DNA of 64,000 bases from Acanthosepion esculentum (GCA_964036315.1 OZ038507.1:57264223-57328222); one strand, 5' to 3'; positions 15,320 through 28,436 are shown, counted from the first letter of the stretch. The notes: generated by a model from the letters alone, not told the origin. A program made the numbers and translations.

Positions 15320-17910
15320 GAAGGAGTGAAGCTAGAACTGTGAAACCTAGCATGCATTCATTTCCACTCTTCTTATTAATAACTGCATTGTTTCTTTCGC
15401 GGTATGACAGTGGGGCTAAAAGTTCACAGGCTGACTATGAAGGAGTGATGCTAGAACTGTGAAACGTTGCATGCATTCATTTCCATTCTTCTTATTAATA
15501 ACTGCATTGTTTCTTTCGCGGTATGACAGTGGGGCTAAAAGTTCATAGGCTGACTATGAAGGAGTGATGCTAGAACTGTGAAACGTTGCATGCATTCATT
15601 TCCATTCTTCTTATTAATAACTGCATTGTTTCTTTCGAGGTATGACAGTGGGGCTAAAAGTTCATAGGCTGACTATGAAGGAGTGATGCTAGAACTGTGA
15701 AACGTTGCATGCATTCATTTCCATTCTTCTAATTAATAATTGCATTGTTTCTTTCGAGGTATGGCAGTGGGGCTAAAAGTTCATAGGCTGACTATGAAGG
15801 AGTGATGCTAGAACTGTGAAACGTTGCATGCATTCATTTCCACTCTTCTTATTAATAACTGCATTGTTTCTTTCGCGGTATGACAGTGGGGCTAAAAGTT
15901 CATATGCTGATTATGAAGGAGTGATGCTGGAACTGTGAAACGTTGCATGCATTCATTTCCATTCTTCTTATTAATAACTGCATTGTTTCTTTCGCGGTAT
16001 GACAGTGGGGCTAAAAGTTCATAGGCTGACTATGAAGGAGTGATGCTAGAACTGTGAAACCTAGCATGCATTCATTTCCACTCTTCTTATTAATAACTGC
16101 ATTGTTTCTTTCGCGGTATGACAGTGGGGCTAAAAGTTCACAGGCTGACTATGAAGGAGTGATGCTAGAACTGTGAAACGTTGCATGCATTCATTTCCAT
16201 TCTTCTTATTAATAACTGCATTGTTTCTTTCGAGGTATGACAGTGGGGCTAAAAGTTCATAGGCTGACTATGAAGGAGTGATGCTAGAACTGTGAAACGT
16301 TGCATGCATTCATTTCCATTCTTCTTATTAATAACTGCATTGTTTCTTTCGAGGTATGACAGTGGGGCTAAAAGTTCATAGGCTGACTATGAAGGAGTGA
16401 TACTAGAACTGTGAAACGTTGCATGCATTCATTTCCATTCTTCTTATTAATAACTGCATTGTTTCTTTCGCGGTATGACAGTGGGGCTAAAAGTTCATAG
16501 GCTGACTATGAAGGAGTGATGCTAGAACTGTGAAACCTAGCATGCATTCATTTCCACTCTTCTTATTAATAACTGCATTGTTTCTTTCGCGGTATGACAG
16601 TGGGGCTAAAAGTTCACAGGCTGACTATGAAGGAGTGATGCTAGAACTGTGAAACGTTGCATGCATTCATTTCCATTCTTCTTATTAATAACTGCATTGT
16701 TTCTTTCGCGGTATGACAGTTGGGCTAAAAGTTCATAGGCTGACTATGAAGGAGTGATGCTAGAACTGTGAAACGTTGCATGCATTCATTTCCATTCTTC
16801 TTATTAATAATTGCATTGTTTCTTTCGCGGTATGACAGTGGGGCTAAAAGTTCATAGGCTGACTATGAAGGAGTGATGCTAGAACTGTGAAACGTTGCAT
16901 GCATTCATTTCCATTCTTCTTATTAATAACTGCATTGTTTCTTTCGAGGTATGACAGTGGGGCTAAAAGTTCATAGGCTGACTATGAAGGAGTGAAGCTA
17001 GAACTGTGAAACCTAGCATGCATTCATTTCCACTCTTCTTATTAATAACTGCATTGTTTCTTTCGCGGTATGACAGTGGGGCTAAAAGTTCACAGGCTGA
17101 CTATGAAGGAGTGATGCTAGAACTGTGAAACGTTGCATGCATTCATTTCCATTCTTCTTATTAATAACTGCATTGTTTCTTTCGCGGTATGACAGTGGGG
17201 CTAAAAGTTCATAGGCTGACTATGAAGGAGTGATGCTAGAACTGTGAAACGTTGCATGCATTCATTTCCATTCTTCTTATTAATAACTGCATTGTTTCTT
17301 TCGAGGTATGACAGTGGGGCTAAAAGTTCATAGGCTGACTATGAAGGAGTGATGCTAGAACTGTGAAACGTTGCATGCATTCATTTCCATTCTTCTAATT
17401 AATAATTGCATTGTTTCTTTCGAGGTATGGCAGTGGGGCTAAAAGTTCATAGGCTGACTATGAAGGAGTGATGCTAGAACTGTGAAACCTTGCATGCATT
17501 CATTTCCACTCTTCTTATTAATAACTGCATTGTTTCTTTTGCGGTATGACAGTGGGGCTAAGAGTTCAGAGGCTGACTATGAAGGAGTGATGCTAGAACT
17601 GTGAAAGGTTGCATGCATTCATTTCCATTCTTCTTATTAATAACTGCATTGTTTCTTTCGCGGTATGACAGTGGGGCTAAAAGTTCATAGGCTGACTATG
17701 AGGGAGTGATGCTAGAACTGTGAAACGTTGCATGCATTCATTTCCATTCTTCTTATTAATAACTGCATTGTTTCTTTCGAGGTATGACAGTGGGGCTAAA
17801 AGTTCATAGGCTGACTATGAAGGAGTGATGCTAGAACTGTGAAACGTTGCATGCATTCATTTCCATTCTTCTAATTAATAATTGCATTGTTTCTTTCGAG
17901 GTATGGCAGT
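15320..17910. repeat. Satellite sub-block with 4-, 7- and 14-unit spacings
   Basis: TATGGCAGTG recurs at 15,760; 17,426 and 17,902, giving spacings of 833, 1,666 and 476 bp (7, 14 and 4 units). CCTAGCATGC occurs at about 15,347; 16,062; 16,538 and 17,013. The block is a rearranged continuation of the neighbouring higher-order repeat. Confidence 0.65.
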
Positions 17911-17940
17911 GGGGCTAAAAGTTCATAGGCTGACTATGAA

Positions 17941-20900
17941 GGAGTGATGCCAGAACTGTGAAAACTTGCATGCATTCTTTTCCGCTCTTCTAATTAATAA
18001 CTGCATTGTTTCTTTCGCGGTATGACAGTGGGGCTAAAAGTTCATAGGCTGACTATGAAGGAGTGATGCTAGAATTGTGAAACGTTGCATGCATTCATTT
18101 CCATTCATCTTATTAATAACTGCATTGTTTCTTTCGAGGTATGACAGTGGGGCTAAAAGTTCATAGGCTGACTATGAAGTAGTGATGCTAGAACTGTGAA
18201 ACCTTGCATGCATTCATTTCCACTCTTCTTATTAATAACTGCATTGTTTCTTTCGAGGTATGACAGTGGGGCTAAAATTTCATAGGCTGACTATGAAGGA
18301 GTGATGCTAGAACTGTGAAACGTTGCATGCATTCATTTCCATTCTTCTTATTAATAACTGCATTGTTTCTTTCGAGGTATGACAGTGGGGCTGAAAGTTC
18401 ATAGGCTGACTATGAAGGAGTGATGCTAGAACTGTGAAACGTTGCATGCATTCATTTCCATTCTTCTTATTAATAACTGCATTGTTTCTTCCGAGGTATG
18501 ACAGTGGGGCTAAAAGTTCATAGGCTGACTATGAAGGGGTGATGCTAGAACTGTGAAACCTTGCATGCATTCATTTCCACTCTTCTTATTAATAACTGTA
18601 TTGTTTCTTTCGCGCTATAACAGTGGGGCTAAGAGTTCATAGGCTGACTATGAAGGAATGATGCTAGAACTGTGAAACCTTGCATGCATTCATTTCCACT
18701 CTTCTTATTAATAACTGCATTGTTTCTTTCGAGGTATGACAGTGGATCTAAAAGTTCATAGGCTGACTATGAAGGAGTGATGCTAGAACTGTGAAACCTT
18801 GCATGCCTTCATTTCCACTCTTCTTATTAATAACTGCATTGTTTCTTTCAGGTATGACAGTGGGGCTAAAAGTTCATAGGCTGACTATGAAGGGGTGATG
18901 TTAGAACTGTGAAACGTTGCATGCATTCATTTCCATTCTTCTTATTAATAACTGCATTGTTTCTTTCGAGGTATGACAGTGGGGCTAAAAGTTCATAGCC
19001 TGACTATGAAGGATTGATGCTAGAACTGTGAAACCTTGCATGCATTCATTTCCACTCTTCTTATTAATAACTGCATTGCTTCTTTCTAGGTATGACAGTG
19101 GGGCTAAAAGATCATAGGCTGACTATGAAGGAGTGATGCTAGAACTGTGAAACCTTGCATGCATTCATTTCCGCTCTTCTTATTAATAACTGCATTGCTT
19201 CTTTCTAGGTATGACAGTGGGGCTAAAAGTTCATAGGCTGACTATGAAGGAGTGATGCTAGAACGGTGAAACCATGCATGCATTCATTTCCACTCTATTA
19301 TTAATAACTGCATTGTTTCTTTCGATGTATTACAGTGGGGCTAAAAGTTCATAGGCTGACTATGAAGGAGTGATGCTAGAACTGTGAAACTTTGCATGCA
19401 TTCATTTCCATTCTTCTTTTTAATAACTGCATTGTTTCTTTCGAGGTATGACAGTGGTGCTAAAAGTTCATAGGCTGACTATGAAGGAATGATGCTAGAA
19501 CTGTGAAACCTTGCATGCATTCATTTCCACTCTTCTTATTAATAACTGCATTGTTTCTTTCAAGGTATGACAGTGGGTCTAAGAGTTCATAGGCTGACTA
19601 TGAAGGAGTGATGCCAGAACTGTGAAACGTTGCATGCATTCATTTCCATTCTACTTATTAATAACTGCATTGTTTCTTTCGAGGTATGACAGTGGTGCTA
19701 AAAGTTCATAGGCTGACTATAAAGGAGTGATGCTAGAACTGTGAAACCTTGCATGCATTCATTTCCACTCTTCTTATTAATAACTGCATTGCTTCTTTCT
19801 ATGTATGACAGTGGGGCTAAAAGTTCATAGACTGACTATGAAGGAGTGATGCTAGAACTGTGAAACCTTGCATGCATTCATTTCCACTCTTCTTATTAAT
19901 AACTGCATTGCTTCTTTCTAGGTATGAGAGTGGGGCTAAAAGTTCATAGGCTGACTGTGAGGGAGTGATGCTAGAACTGTGAAACGTTGCATGCATTCAT
20001 TTCCATTCTTCTTTTTAATAACTGCATTGTTTCTTTCGAGGTATGACAGTGGAGCTAAAAGTTTATAGGCTGACTATGAAGGAGTGATGCTAGAACTGTG
20101 AAACGTTGCATGCATTTATTTCCATTCTTCTTATTAATAACTGCATTGTTTCTTTCGATGTATGACAGTGGGGCTAAGAGTTCATAGGATGACTATGAAG
20201 GAGTGATGCTAGAACTGTGAAACCTTGAATGCATTCATTTCCACTCTTCTTATTAATAACTGCATTGTTTCCTTCGAGGTATGACAGTGGGGCTAAGAGT
20301 TCATAGGCTGACTATGAAGGAGTGATGCTAGAACTGTGGAACGTTGCATGCATTCATTTCCATTCTTCTTATTAATAACTGCATTTTTTCTTTCGAGGTA
20401 TGACAGTGGTGCTAAAAGTTCATAGGCTGACTATGAAGGAGTGATGCTAGAACTGTGAAACCTTGCATGCATTCATTTCCACTCTTCTTATTAATAACTG
20501 CATTGCTTCTTTCTAGGTATGACAGTGGGGCTAAAAGATCATAGGCTGACTATGAAGGAGTGATGCTAGAACTGTGAAACCTTGCATGCATTCATTTCCA
20601 CTCTTCTTATTAATAACTGCATTGCTTCTTTCTAGGTATGACAGTGGGGCTAAAAGTTCATAGGCTGACTATGAAGGAGTGATGCTAGAACTGTGAAACC
20701 TTGCATGCATTCATTTCCACTCTTCTTATTAATAACTGCATTGTTTCTTTCGATGTATGACAGTGGGGCTAAAAGTTCATAGGCTGACTATGAAGGAGTG
20801 ATGCTAGAACTGTGGAACGTTGCATGCATTCATTTCCATTCTTCTTATTAATAACTGCATTGTTTCTTTCGAGGTATGACAGTGGTGCTAAAAGTTCATA

Positions 20901-23900
20901 GGCTGACTATGAAGGAGTGATGCTAGAACTGTGAAACCTTGCATGCATTCATTTCCACTCTTCTTATTAATAACTGCATTGCTTCTTTCTAGGTATGACA
21001 GTGGGGCTAAAAGATCATAGGCTGACTATGAAGGAGTGATGCTAGAACTGTGAAACCTTGCATGCATTCATTTCCACTCTTCTTATTAATAACTGCATTG
21101 CTTCTTTCTAGGTATGACAGTGGGGCTAAAAGTTCATAGGCTGACTATGAAGGAGTGATGCTAGAACTGTGAAACCTTGCATGCATTCATTTCCACTCTT
21201 CTTATTAATAAATGCATTGTTTCTTTCGATGTATGACAGTGGGGCTAAAAGTTCATAGGCTAACTATGAAGGAGTGATGCTAGAACTGTGAAACTTTGCA
21301 TGCATTCATTTCCATTCTTCTTTTTAATAACTGCATTGTTTCTTTCGAGGTATGACAGTGGAGCTAAAAGTTCATAGGCTGACTATGAAGGAATGATGCT
21401 AGAACTGTGAAACCTTGCATGCATTCATTTCCACTCTTCTTATTAATAACTGCATTGTTTCTTTCGCGGTATGACAGTGGGGCTAAAAGTTCATAGGCTG
21501 ACTATGAAGGAGTGATGCCAGAACTGTGAAAACTTGCATGCATTCTTTTCCGCTCTTCTAATTAATAACTGCATTGTTTCTTTCGCGGTATGACAGTGGG
21601 GCTAAAAGTTCATAGGCTGACTATGAAGGAGTGATGCTAGAATTGTGAAACGTTGCATGCATTCATTTCCATTCATCTTATTAATAACTGCATTGTTTCT
21701 TTCGAGGTATGACAGTGGGGCTAAAAGTTCATAGGCTGACTATGAACGAGTGATGCTAGAACTGTGAAACCTTGCATGCATTCATTTCCACTCTTCTTAT
21801 TAATAACTGCATTGTTTCTTTCAAGGTATGACAGTGGGGCTAAGAGTTCATAGGCTGACTATGAAGGAGTGATGCTAGAACAGTGAAACCTTGCATGCAT
21901 TCATTTCCACTCTTCTTATTAATAACTGCATTGTTTCTTTCGAGGTATGACAGTGGGGCTAAAATTTCATAGGCTGACTATGAAGGAGTGATGCTAGAAC
22001 TGTGAAACGTTGCATGCATTCATTTCCATTCTTCTTATTAATAACTGCATTGTTTCTTTCGAGGTATGACAGTGGGGCTGAAAGTTCATAGGCTGACTAT
22101 GAAGGAGTGATGCTAGAACTGTGAAACGTTGCATGCATTCATTTCCATTCTTCTTATTAATAACTGCATTGTTTCTTCCGAGGTATGACAGTGGGGCTAA
22201 AAGTTCATAGGCTGACTATGAAGGGGTGATGCTAGAACTGTGAAACCTTCCATGCATTCATTTCCACTCTTCTTATTAATAACTGTATTGTTTCTTTCGC
22301 GCTATAACAGTGGGGCTAAGAGTTCATAGGCTGACTATGAAGGAATGATGCTAGAACTGTGAAACCTTGCATGCATTCATTTCCACTCTTCTTATTAATA
22401 ACTGCATTGTTTCTTTCGAGGTATGACAGTGGATCTAAAAGTTCATAGGCTGACTATGAAGGAGTGATGCTAGAACTGTGAAACCTTGCATGCCTTCATT
22501 TCCACTCTTCTTATTAATAACTGCATTGTTTCTTTCAGTTATGACAGTGGGGCTAAAAGTTCATAGGCTGACTATGAAGGGGTGATGTTAGAACTGTGAA
22601 ACGTTGCATGCATTCATTTCCATTCTTCTTTTTAATAACTGCATTTTTTATTTCGAGGTATGACAGTGGTGCTAAAAGTTCATAGCCTGACTATGAAGGA
22701 ATGATGCTAGAACTGTGAAACCTTGCATGCATTCATTTCCACTCTTCTTATTAATAACTGCATTGTTTCTTTCAAGGTATGACATTGGAGCTAAAAGTTC
22801 ATAGGCTGACTATGATGGAGTGATGCTAGAACTGTGAAACCTTGCATGCATTCATTTCCACTCTTCTTATTAATAACTGCATTGTTTCTTTCGAGGTATG
22901 ACAGTGGGTCTAAGAGTTCATAGGCTGACTATGAAGGAGTGATGCCAGAACTGTGAAACGTTGCATGCATTCATTTCCATTCTACTTATTAATAACTGCA
23001 TTGTTTCTTTCGAGGTATGACAGTGGTGCTAAAAGTTCATAGGCTGACTATGAAGGAGTGATGCTAGAACTGTGAAACCTTGCATGCATTCATTTCCACT
23101 CTTCTTATTAATAACTGCATTGCTTCTTTCTATGTATGACAGTGGGGCTAAAAGTTCATAGACTGACTATGAAGGAGTGATGCTAGAACTGTGAAACCTT
23201 GCATGCATTCATTTCCACTCTTCTTATTAATAACTGCATTGCTTCTTTCTAGGTATGAGAGTGGGGCTAAAAGTTCATAGGCTGACTGTGAAGGAGTGAT
23301 GCTAGAACTGTGAAACGTTGCATGCATTCATTTCCATTCTTCTTTTTAATAACTGCATTGTTTCTTTCGAGGTATGACAGTGGAGCTAAAAGTTCATAGG
23401 CTGACTATGAAGGAGTGATGCTAGAACTGTGAAACGTTGCATGCATTTATTTCCATTCTTCTTATTAATAACTGCATTGTTTCTTTCGATGTATGACAGT
23501 GGGGCTAAGAGTTCATAGGATGACTATGAAGGAGTGATGCTAGAACTGTGAAACCTTGCATGCATTCATTTCCACTCTTCTTATTAATAACTGCATTGTT
23601 TCCTTCGAGGTATGACAGTGGGGCTAAGAGTTCATAGGCTGACTATGAAGGAGTGATGCTAGAACTGTGGAACATTGCATGCATTCATTTCCATTCTTCT
23701 TAATAATAACTGCATTGTTTCTTTCGAGGTATGACAGTGGTGCTAAAAGTTCATAGGCTGACTATGAAGGAGTGATGCTAGAACTGTGAAACCTTGCATG
23801 CATTCATTTCCACTCTTCTTATTAATAACTGCATTGCTTCTTTCTAGGTATGACAGTGGGGCTAAAAGATCATAGGCTGACTATGAAGGAGTGATGCTAG

Positions 23901-26704
23901 AACTGTGAAACCTTGCATGCATTCATTTCCACTCTTCTTATTAATAACTGCATTGCTTCTTTCTAGGTATGACAGTGGGGCTAAAAGTTCATAGGCTGAC
24001 TATGAAGGAGTGATGCTAGAACTGTGAAACCTTGCATGCATTCATTTCCACTCTTCTTATTAATAACTGCATTGTTTCTTTCGATGTATGACAGTGGGGC
24101 TAAAAGTTCATAGGCTAACTATGAAGGAGTGATGCTAGAACTGTGAAACTTTGCATGCATTCATTTCCATTCTTCTTTTTAATAACTGCATTGTTTCTTT
24201 CGAGGTATGACAGTGGAGCTAAAAGTTCATAGGCTGACTATGAAGGAATGATGCTAGAACTGTGAAACCTTGCATGCATTCATTTCCACTCTTCTTATTA
24301 ATAACTGCATTGTTTCTTTCAAGGTATGACATTGGAGCTAAAAGTTCATAGGCTGACTATGAAGGAGTGATGCTAGAACTGTGAAACCTTGCATGCATTC
24401 ATTTCCACTCTTCTTATTAATAACTGCATTGTTTCTTTCGAGGTATGACAGTGGGGCTAAGAGTTCATAGGCTGACTATGAAGGAGTGATGCCAGAACTG
24501 TGAAACGTTGCATGCATTCATTTCCATTCTACTTATTAATAACTGCATTGTTTCTTTCGAGGTATGACAGTGGTGCTAAAAGTTCATAGGCTGACTATGA
24601 AGGAGTGATGCTAGAACTGTGAAACCTTGCATGCATTCATTTCCACTCTTCTTATTAATAACTGCATTGCTTCTTTCTATGTATGACAGTGGGGCTAAAA
24701 GTTCATAGACTGACTATGAAGGAGTCATGCTAGAACTGTGAAACCTTGCATGCATTCATTTCCACTCTTCTTATTTATAACTGCATTGCTTCTTTCTAGG
24801 TATGAGAGTGGGGCTAAAAGTTCATAGGCTGACTGTGAAGGAGTGATGCTAGAACTGTGAAACTTTGCATGCATTCATTTCCATTCTTCTTTTTAATAAC
24901 TGCATTGTTTCTTTCGAGGTATGACAGTGGAGCTAAAAGTTCATAGGCTGACTATGAAGGAGTGATGCTAGAACTGTGAAACGTTGCATGCATTTATTTC
25001 CATTCTTCTTATTAATAACTGCATTGTTTCTTTCGATGTATGACATTGGGGCTAAGAGTTCATAGGATGACTATGAAGGAGTGATGCTAGAACTGTGAAA
25101 CCTTGCATGCATTCATTTCCACTCTTCTCATTTATAACTGCATTGTTTCCTTCGAGGTATGACAGTGGGGCTAAGAGTTCATAGGCTGACTATGAAGGAG
25201 TGATGCTAGAACTGTGGAACGTTGCATGCATTCATTTCCATTCTTCTTATTAATAACTGCATTGTTTCTTTCGAGGTATGACAGTGGTGCTAAAAGTTCA
25301 TAGGCTGACTATGAAGGAGTGATGCTAGAACTGTGAAACCTTGCATGCATTCATTTCCACTCTTCTTATTAATAACTGCATTGCTTCTTTCTAGGTATGA
25401 CAGTGGGGCTAAAAGATCATAGGCTGACTATGAAGGAGTGATTCTAGAACTGTGAAACCTTGCATGCATTCATTTCCACTCTTCTTATTAATAACTGCAT
25501 TGCTTCTTTCGAGGTATGACAGTGGGGCTAAAAGTTCATAGGCTGACTATGAAGGAGTGATGCTAGAACTGTGAAACCTTGCATGCATTCATTTCCACTC
25601 TTCTTATTAATAACTGCATTGCTTCTTTCTAGGTATGACAGTGGGGCTAAAAGATCATAGGCTGACTATGAAGGAGTGATGCTAGAACTGTGAAACCTTG
25701 CATGCATTCATTTCCACTCTTCTTATTAATAACTGCATTGCTTCTTTCGAGGTATGACAGTGGGGCTAAAAGTTCATAGGCTGACTATGAAGGGGTGATG
25801 CTAGAACAGTGAAACCTTGCATGCATTCATTTCCACTTTTCTTATTAATAACTGCATTGTTTCTTTCGAGGTATGACAGTGGGGCTAAAAGTTCATAGGC
25901 TTACTATGAAGGAGTGATGCTAGAACTGTGAAACCTTGCATGCATTCATTTCCACTCTTCTTATTAATAACTGCATTGCTTCTTTCGAGGTATGACAGTG
26001 GGGCTAAAAGTTCATAGGCTGACTATGAAGGGGTGATGCTAGAACAGTGAAACCTTGCATGCATTCATTTCCACTCTTCTTATTAATAACTGCATTGTTT
26101 CTTTCGCGGTATGACAGTGGAGCTAAAGGTTCATAGGCTGACTATGAAGGAATGATGCTAGAACTGTGAAACCTTGCATGCATTCATTTCCACTCTTCTT
26201 ATTAATAACTGCATTGTTTCTTTCAAGGTATGACAGTGGAGCTAAAAGTTCATAGGCTGACTATGAAGGAGTGATGCTAGAACTGTGAAACGTTGCATGC
26301 ATTTATTTCCATTCTTCTTATTAATAACTGCATTGTTTCTTTCGAGGTATGACAGTGGGGCTAAGAGTTCATAGGCTGACTATGAAGGAGTGATGCTAGA
26401 ACTGTGAAACCTTGCATGCATTCATTTCCACTCTTCTTATTAATAACTGCATTGTTTCTTTCGAGGTATGACAGTGGGGCTAATAGTTCATAGGCTGACT
26501 ATGAAGGAGTGGTGCTAGAACTGTGAAACGTTGCATGCATTCATTTCCATTCTTCTTATTAATAACTGCATTGTTTCTTTCGAGGTATGACAGTGGTGCT
26601 AAAAGTTCATAGGCTGACTATGAAGGAGTGATGCTAGAACTGTGAAACCTTGCATGCATTCAATTCCACTCTTCTTATTAATAACTGCATTGCTTCTTTC
26701 CAGA
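17941..26704. repeat. Diverged right part of satellite with large nested duplications
   Basis: Units here differ from each other far more than at the left. A rare unit beginning GCCAGAACTGTGAAAAC is at 17,949 and 21,517 (30 units minus 2 bp of deletions), and later markers are offset by 31 units, so the second copy gained one unit. GGATGACTATG is at 20,187; 23,518 and 25,065, spacings of 28 units (minus 1 bp) and exactly 13 units. CTACTTATTAA is at 19,651; 22,982 and 24,529 with the same spacings. Large blocks were duplicated, then smaller blocks inside them. Confidence 0.8.
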
Positions 26705-26827
26705 TATACAGGCATCTTCAAAATTAACTTGTAGGGACATCTAGAATCTTCAAGAACGAGAGGCTTGAAGGTGACCAAAGTTTAGAACATCCTGCAACTT
26801 CTACCACCGAGGAAAACATTGATCGTG
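26705..26827 (+). pseudogene. Mariner-like transposase fragment at satellite edge
   Basis: About 30 codons from 26,739 to 26,827 read SRIFKNERLEGDQ followed by SLEHPATSTTEENIDRV. This resembles the mariner transposase linker between the N-terminal helix-turn-helix region and the catalytic domain (family pattern RFK-G-R---DD-RSGRPSTSTTEEN--RV). No other part of the transposase is recognisable. The fragment directly abuts the last satellite unit on its left and a minus-strand Tc1-like scrap on its right, so it is a truncated relic. The family name rests on remembered motif similarity. Confidence 0.5.
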
Positions 26828-27004
26828 TGATTTTATTTTCAAGTCTTTCATAGCTCTTTAGACTGTCGTAAACTCTTCTCTCCCGTGCCAAACGTCTTAT
26901 GGATTGAGTTGGATCTTTTCTAATTCATCTCTTTATCTCTAAGTAGAAATGATGATCCCGCTAACTGTTGTGATTTCCTTAACCAGTTTTTCTCTCTACT
27001 TAAT
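26828..27004 (-). pseudogene. Tc1-like transposase fragment
   Basis: On the minus strand this reads VERKTG, then RDHHF, then DPTQSIRRLARERRV with stops between, matching the second helix-turn-helix region of a Tc1-type transposase. It is clearly homologous at nucleotide level to the longer remnant near 49,320-49,510 (shared GATGATCCC, ACGTCTTATGGATT, TTTTCTCTCTACT). It is inverted relative to the mariner fragment beside it. Non-functional relic. Confidence 0.5.
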
Positions 27005-27372
27005 CCTCCTCTTCTTCCTCCTCCTCCTTCTCCTCATTCATTTTCTCCTTTTCCGTCTCCTCCTTCTTCCACGTCCTCATTCTTCTTACTCCTCCTACTT
27101 CTTCTTCCTCTCCTCCTCCTTCTTCTGACTTTTATCCTCTTCCTTCTTCTTCTTCCTCCTATCTCCTTCTTCCTCTCCTCATCCTTCTTCTCTTCCTCCT
27201 CCTCTTCCTTTTTTTTCCTTCATCTTCCTATTTCTTCTTCTTCCTTCTCCTCATTCTTCTTCTTCCTATTCCTCCTTCTTGTTGTTGTTCTTCTTACTCC
27301 TCCTACTTCCTCTCCTTCTACTACTTTCTCTCCTCCTCCTCTTTTTTCTCCTCCTCCTTCTTCCTCTTTTGT
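27005..27372. repeat. Polypyrimidine tract rich in CTT/CTC
   Basis: About 370 bp of almost pure C and T on the plus strand, made of irregular CTTCTT, CTCCTC and CTTCCTC runs. No coding content. Such tracts can adopt triplex structures in supercoiled DNA; that is general knowledge and not something shown here. Confidence 0.85.
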
Positions 27373-27840
27373 TTCTAGCCCCTGTGCATTCAGTTCGAAA
27401 GATACTAATTATGTCATTAAGTGACCGACCATTCAGCTAACCAATTCATTGCCAGAGGCAAACGTCAGCTTTGAATCAGACCAAAGTTTCAAAATAGGAT
27501 GACAACCAGGTGAAATCTGAAAAATAGGCGTATCAATAATAATAATAATAATAATAATAACAACAACAACAACATTATATTGTTCCAGGCCCACATTAAG
27601 TAAATCGGAACAATCTGCCTAAAAAAAAATTTGACAAAACCCAAAAGAAAACAATTCCGTCTGAGCGTAGAAAGTAATATAATATATAAATAATAAAAAA
27701 ATTAAAAAACAAAAAAAGAACAACAAAACAAGGTCAGTGCATGTAGCAGTTTAATTAAAAAGGATACTCACGAGTGAATAAGAACAGTTATCTACTTGGA
27801 ACTATGCAAATGTGTTGGTTTCAACCATATAAACATACAA
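27373..27840. other. Unassigned DNA with an AAT/AAC microsatellite
   Basis: Nothing gene-like. A compound (AAT)n(AAC)n run lies at about 27,535-27,574. The rest is A-rich non-coding sequence leading into the retrotransposon fragments. Confidence 0.6.
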
Positions 27841-28255
27841 TATCGACACAAACCTGTACTGGAAGGAATACCAGAAAATATTTTGATATTTCAAACCTCA
27901 GATCAAACAACTCATGCAGCAGCAGCAGCAGCAAGAAGAAGAAGAATAGTAGTAGTAGTATGGGACTTTACAATAGACACAGACAGAACAATCGAAGACC
28001 AAACCCTATTCGCCCAAAGACCACAAGAACGGAATGTGCTTTCTTATTGACATCGCAGTTCCTGCAGATTGCAAATGTATCTTTGAAGATCTTGAAAAAA
28101 ACTATCAAAATACAAGGATCTTGAAGCGGAAATCTAGAAAACATTGGCACATGAGGATATCAATATTTACAGTTGTAGTTGGGGCCGTCGGACTGGCTGG
28201 AAAAAATTCCAATAAACTCACTGAAGGGATTCCTGGTGTCCTATGTCTTAAATAG
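27841..28255 (+). pseudogene. Non-LTR retrotransposon C-terminus, fragment A
   Basis: Decayed piece of the C-terminal domain of a non-LTR retrotransposon. One frame gives WDFTIDTDRTIEDQTLFAQ; after a frameshift another gives CFLIDIAVPADC, then VVVGAVGL and LTEGIPG. The same landmarks occur in better order in the two copies downstream, where the block RPDIVIKD-(about 8)-LLIDMAVP corresponds to the PD-(D/E)xK-like core of restriction-like endonuclease elements such as R2 or NeSL relatives. A run of GCA, AAG and TAG triplets at about 27,917-27,960 has expanded just before the domain. The frameshift makes it non-functional. Confidence 0.6.
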
Positions 28256-28436
28256 AAAAAGAAATTGTACTCACAAGTACAGAAGATCCCACATTACGAA
28301 GAGCTTTATCTATGTAAAATTTGTATGATTCACGAAATGCGCAGTGAAGAATGTCATGAAGCCATTTTTTTACCTTAGGTCTTTGGTTGGGATCCTGAAG
28401 GAAATGTGTATGCAACAGGAAATCAAGATGATGATG

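Larger units (their letters stand above)
1..26704. repeat. 119-bp satellite array, 224 complete units plus a partial
   Basis: Direct head-to-tail repeat of a 119-bp unit, taken here to start at TTGCATGCATTC. The last complete unit ends at 26,649 and a partial unit runs to about 26,704. Five small deletions seen by eye (about 4,597; 7,398; 18,848; 19,296; 22,536) total 7 bp, which accounts for 224 x 119 minus 7 = 26,649. Each unit has an 8-bp palindrome (TGCATGCA) and a 10-bp palindrome (TTATTAATAA). No reading frame of 60 codons or more lies in the array, and 119 is not a multiple of three. Main variable sites are gctAgaac/gctGgaac, ttccActc/ttccAttc and tcgCgg/tcgAgg. The array is open at the left window edge. 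I do not recognise the family. Confidence 0.98.

Noticed and set aside
1..26704. CRISPR-like array of regular repeats
   Set aside because: Units are contiguous with no unique spacers, and the context is eukaryotic.
1..26704. Hammerhead ribozyme encoded in the 119-bp satellite, as in some animal satellites
   Set aside because: The closest plus-strand stretch (GGCTGACTATGAAGG...GTGAAACG) lacks CUGANGA and has no pairing for stem II; the minus strand has no core either.
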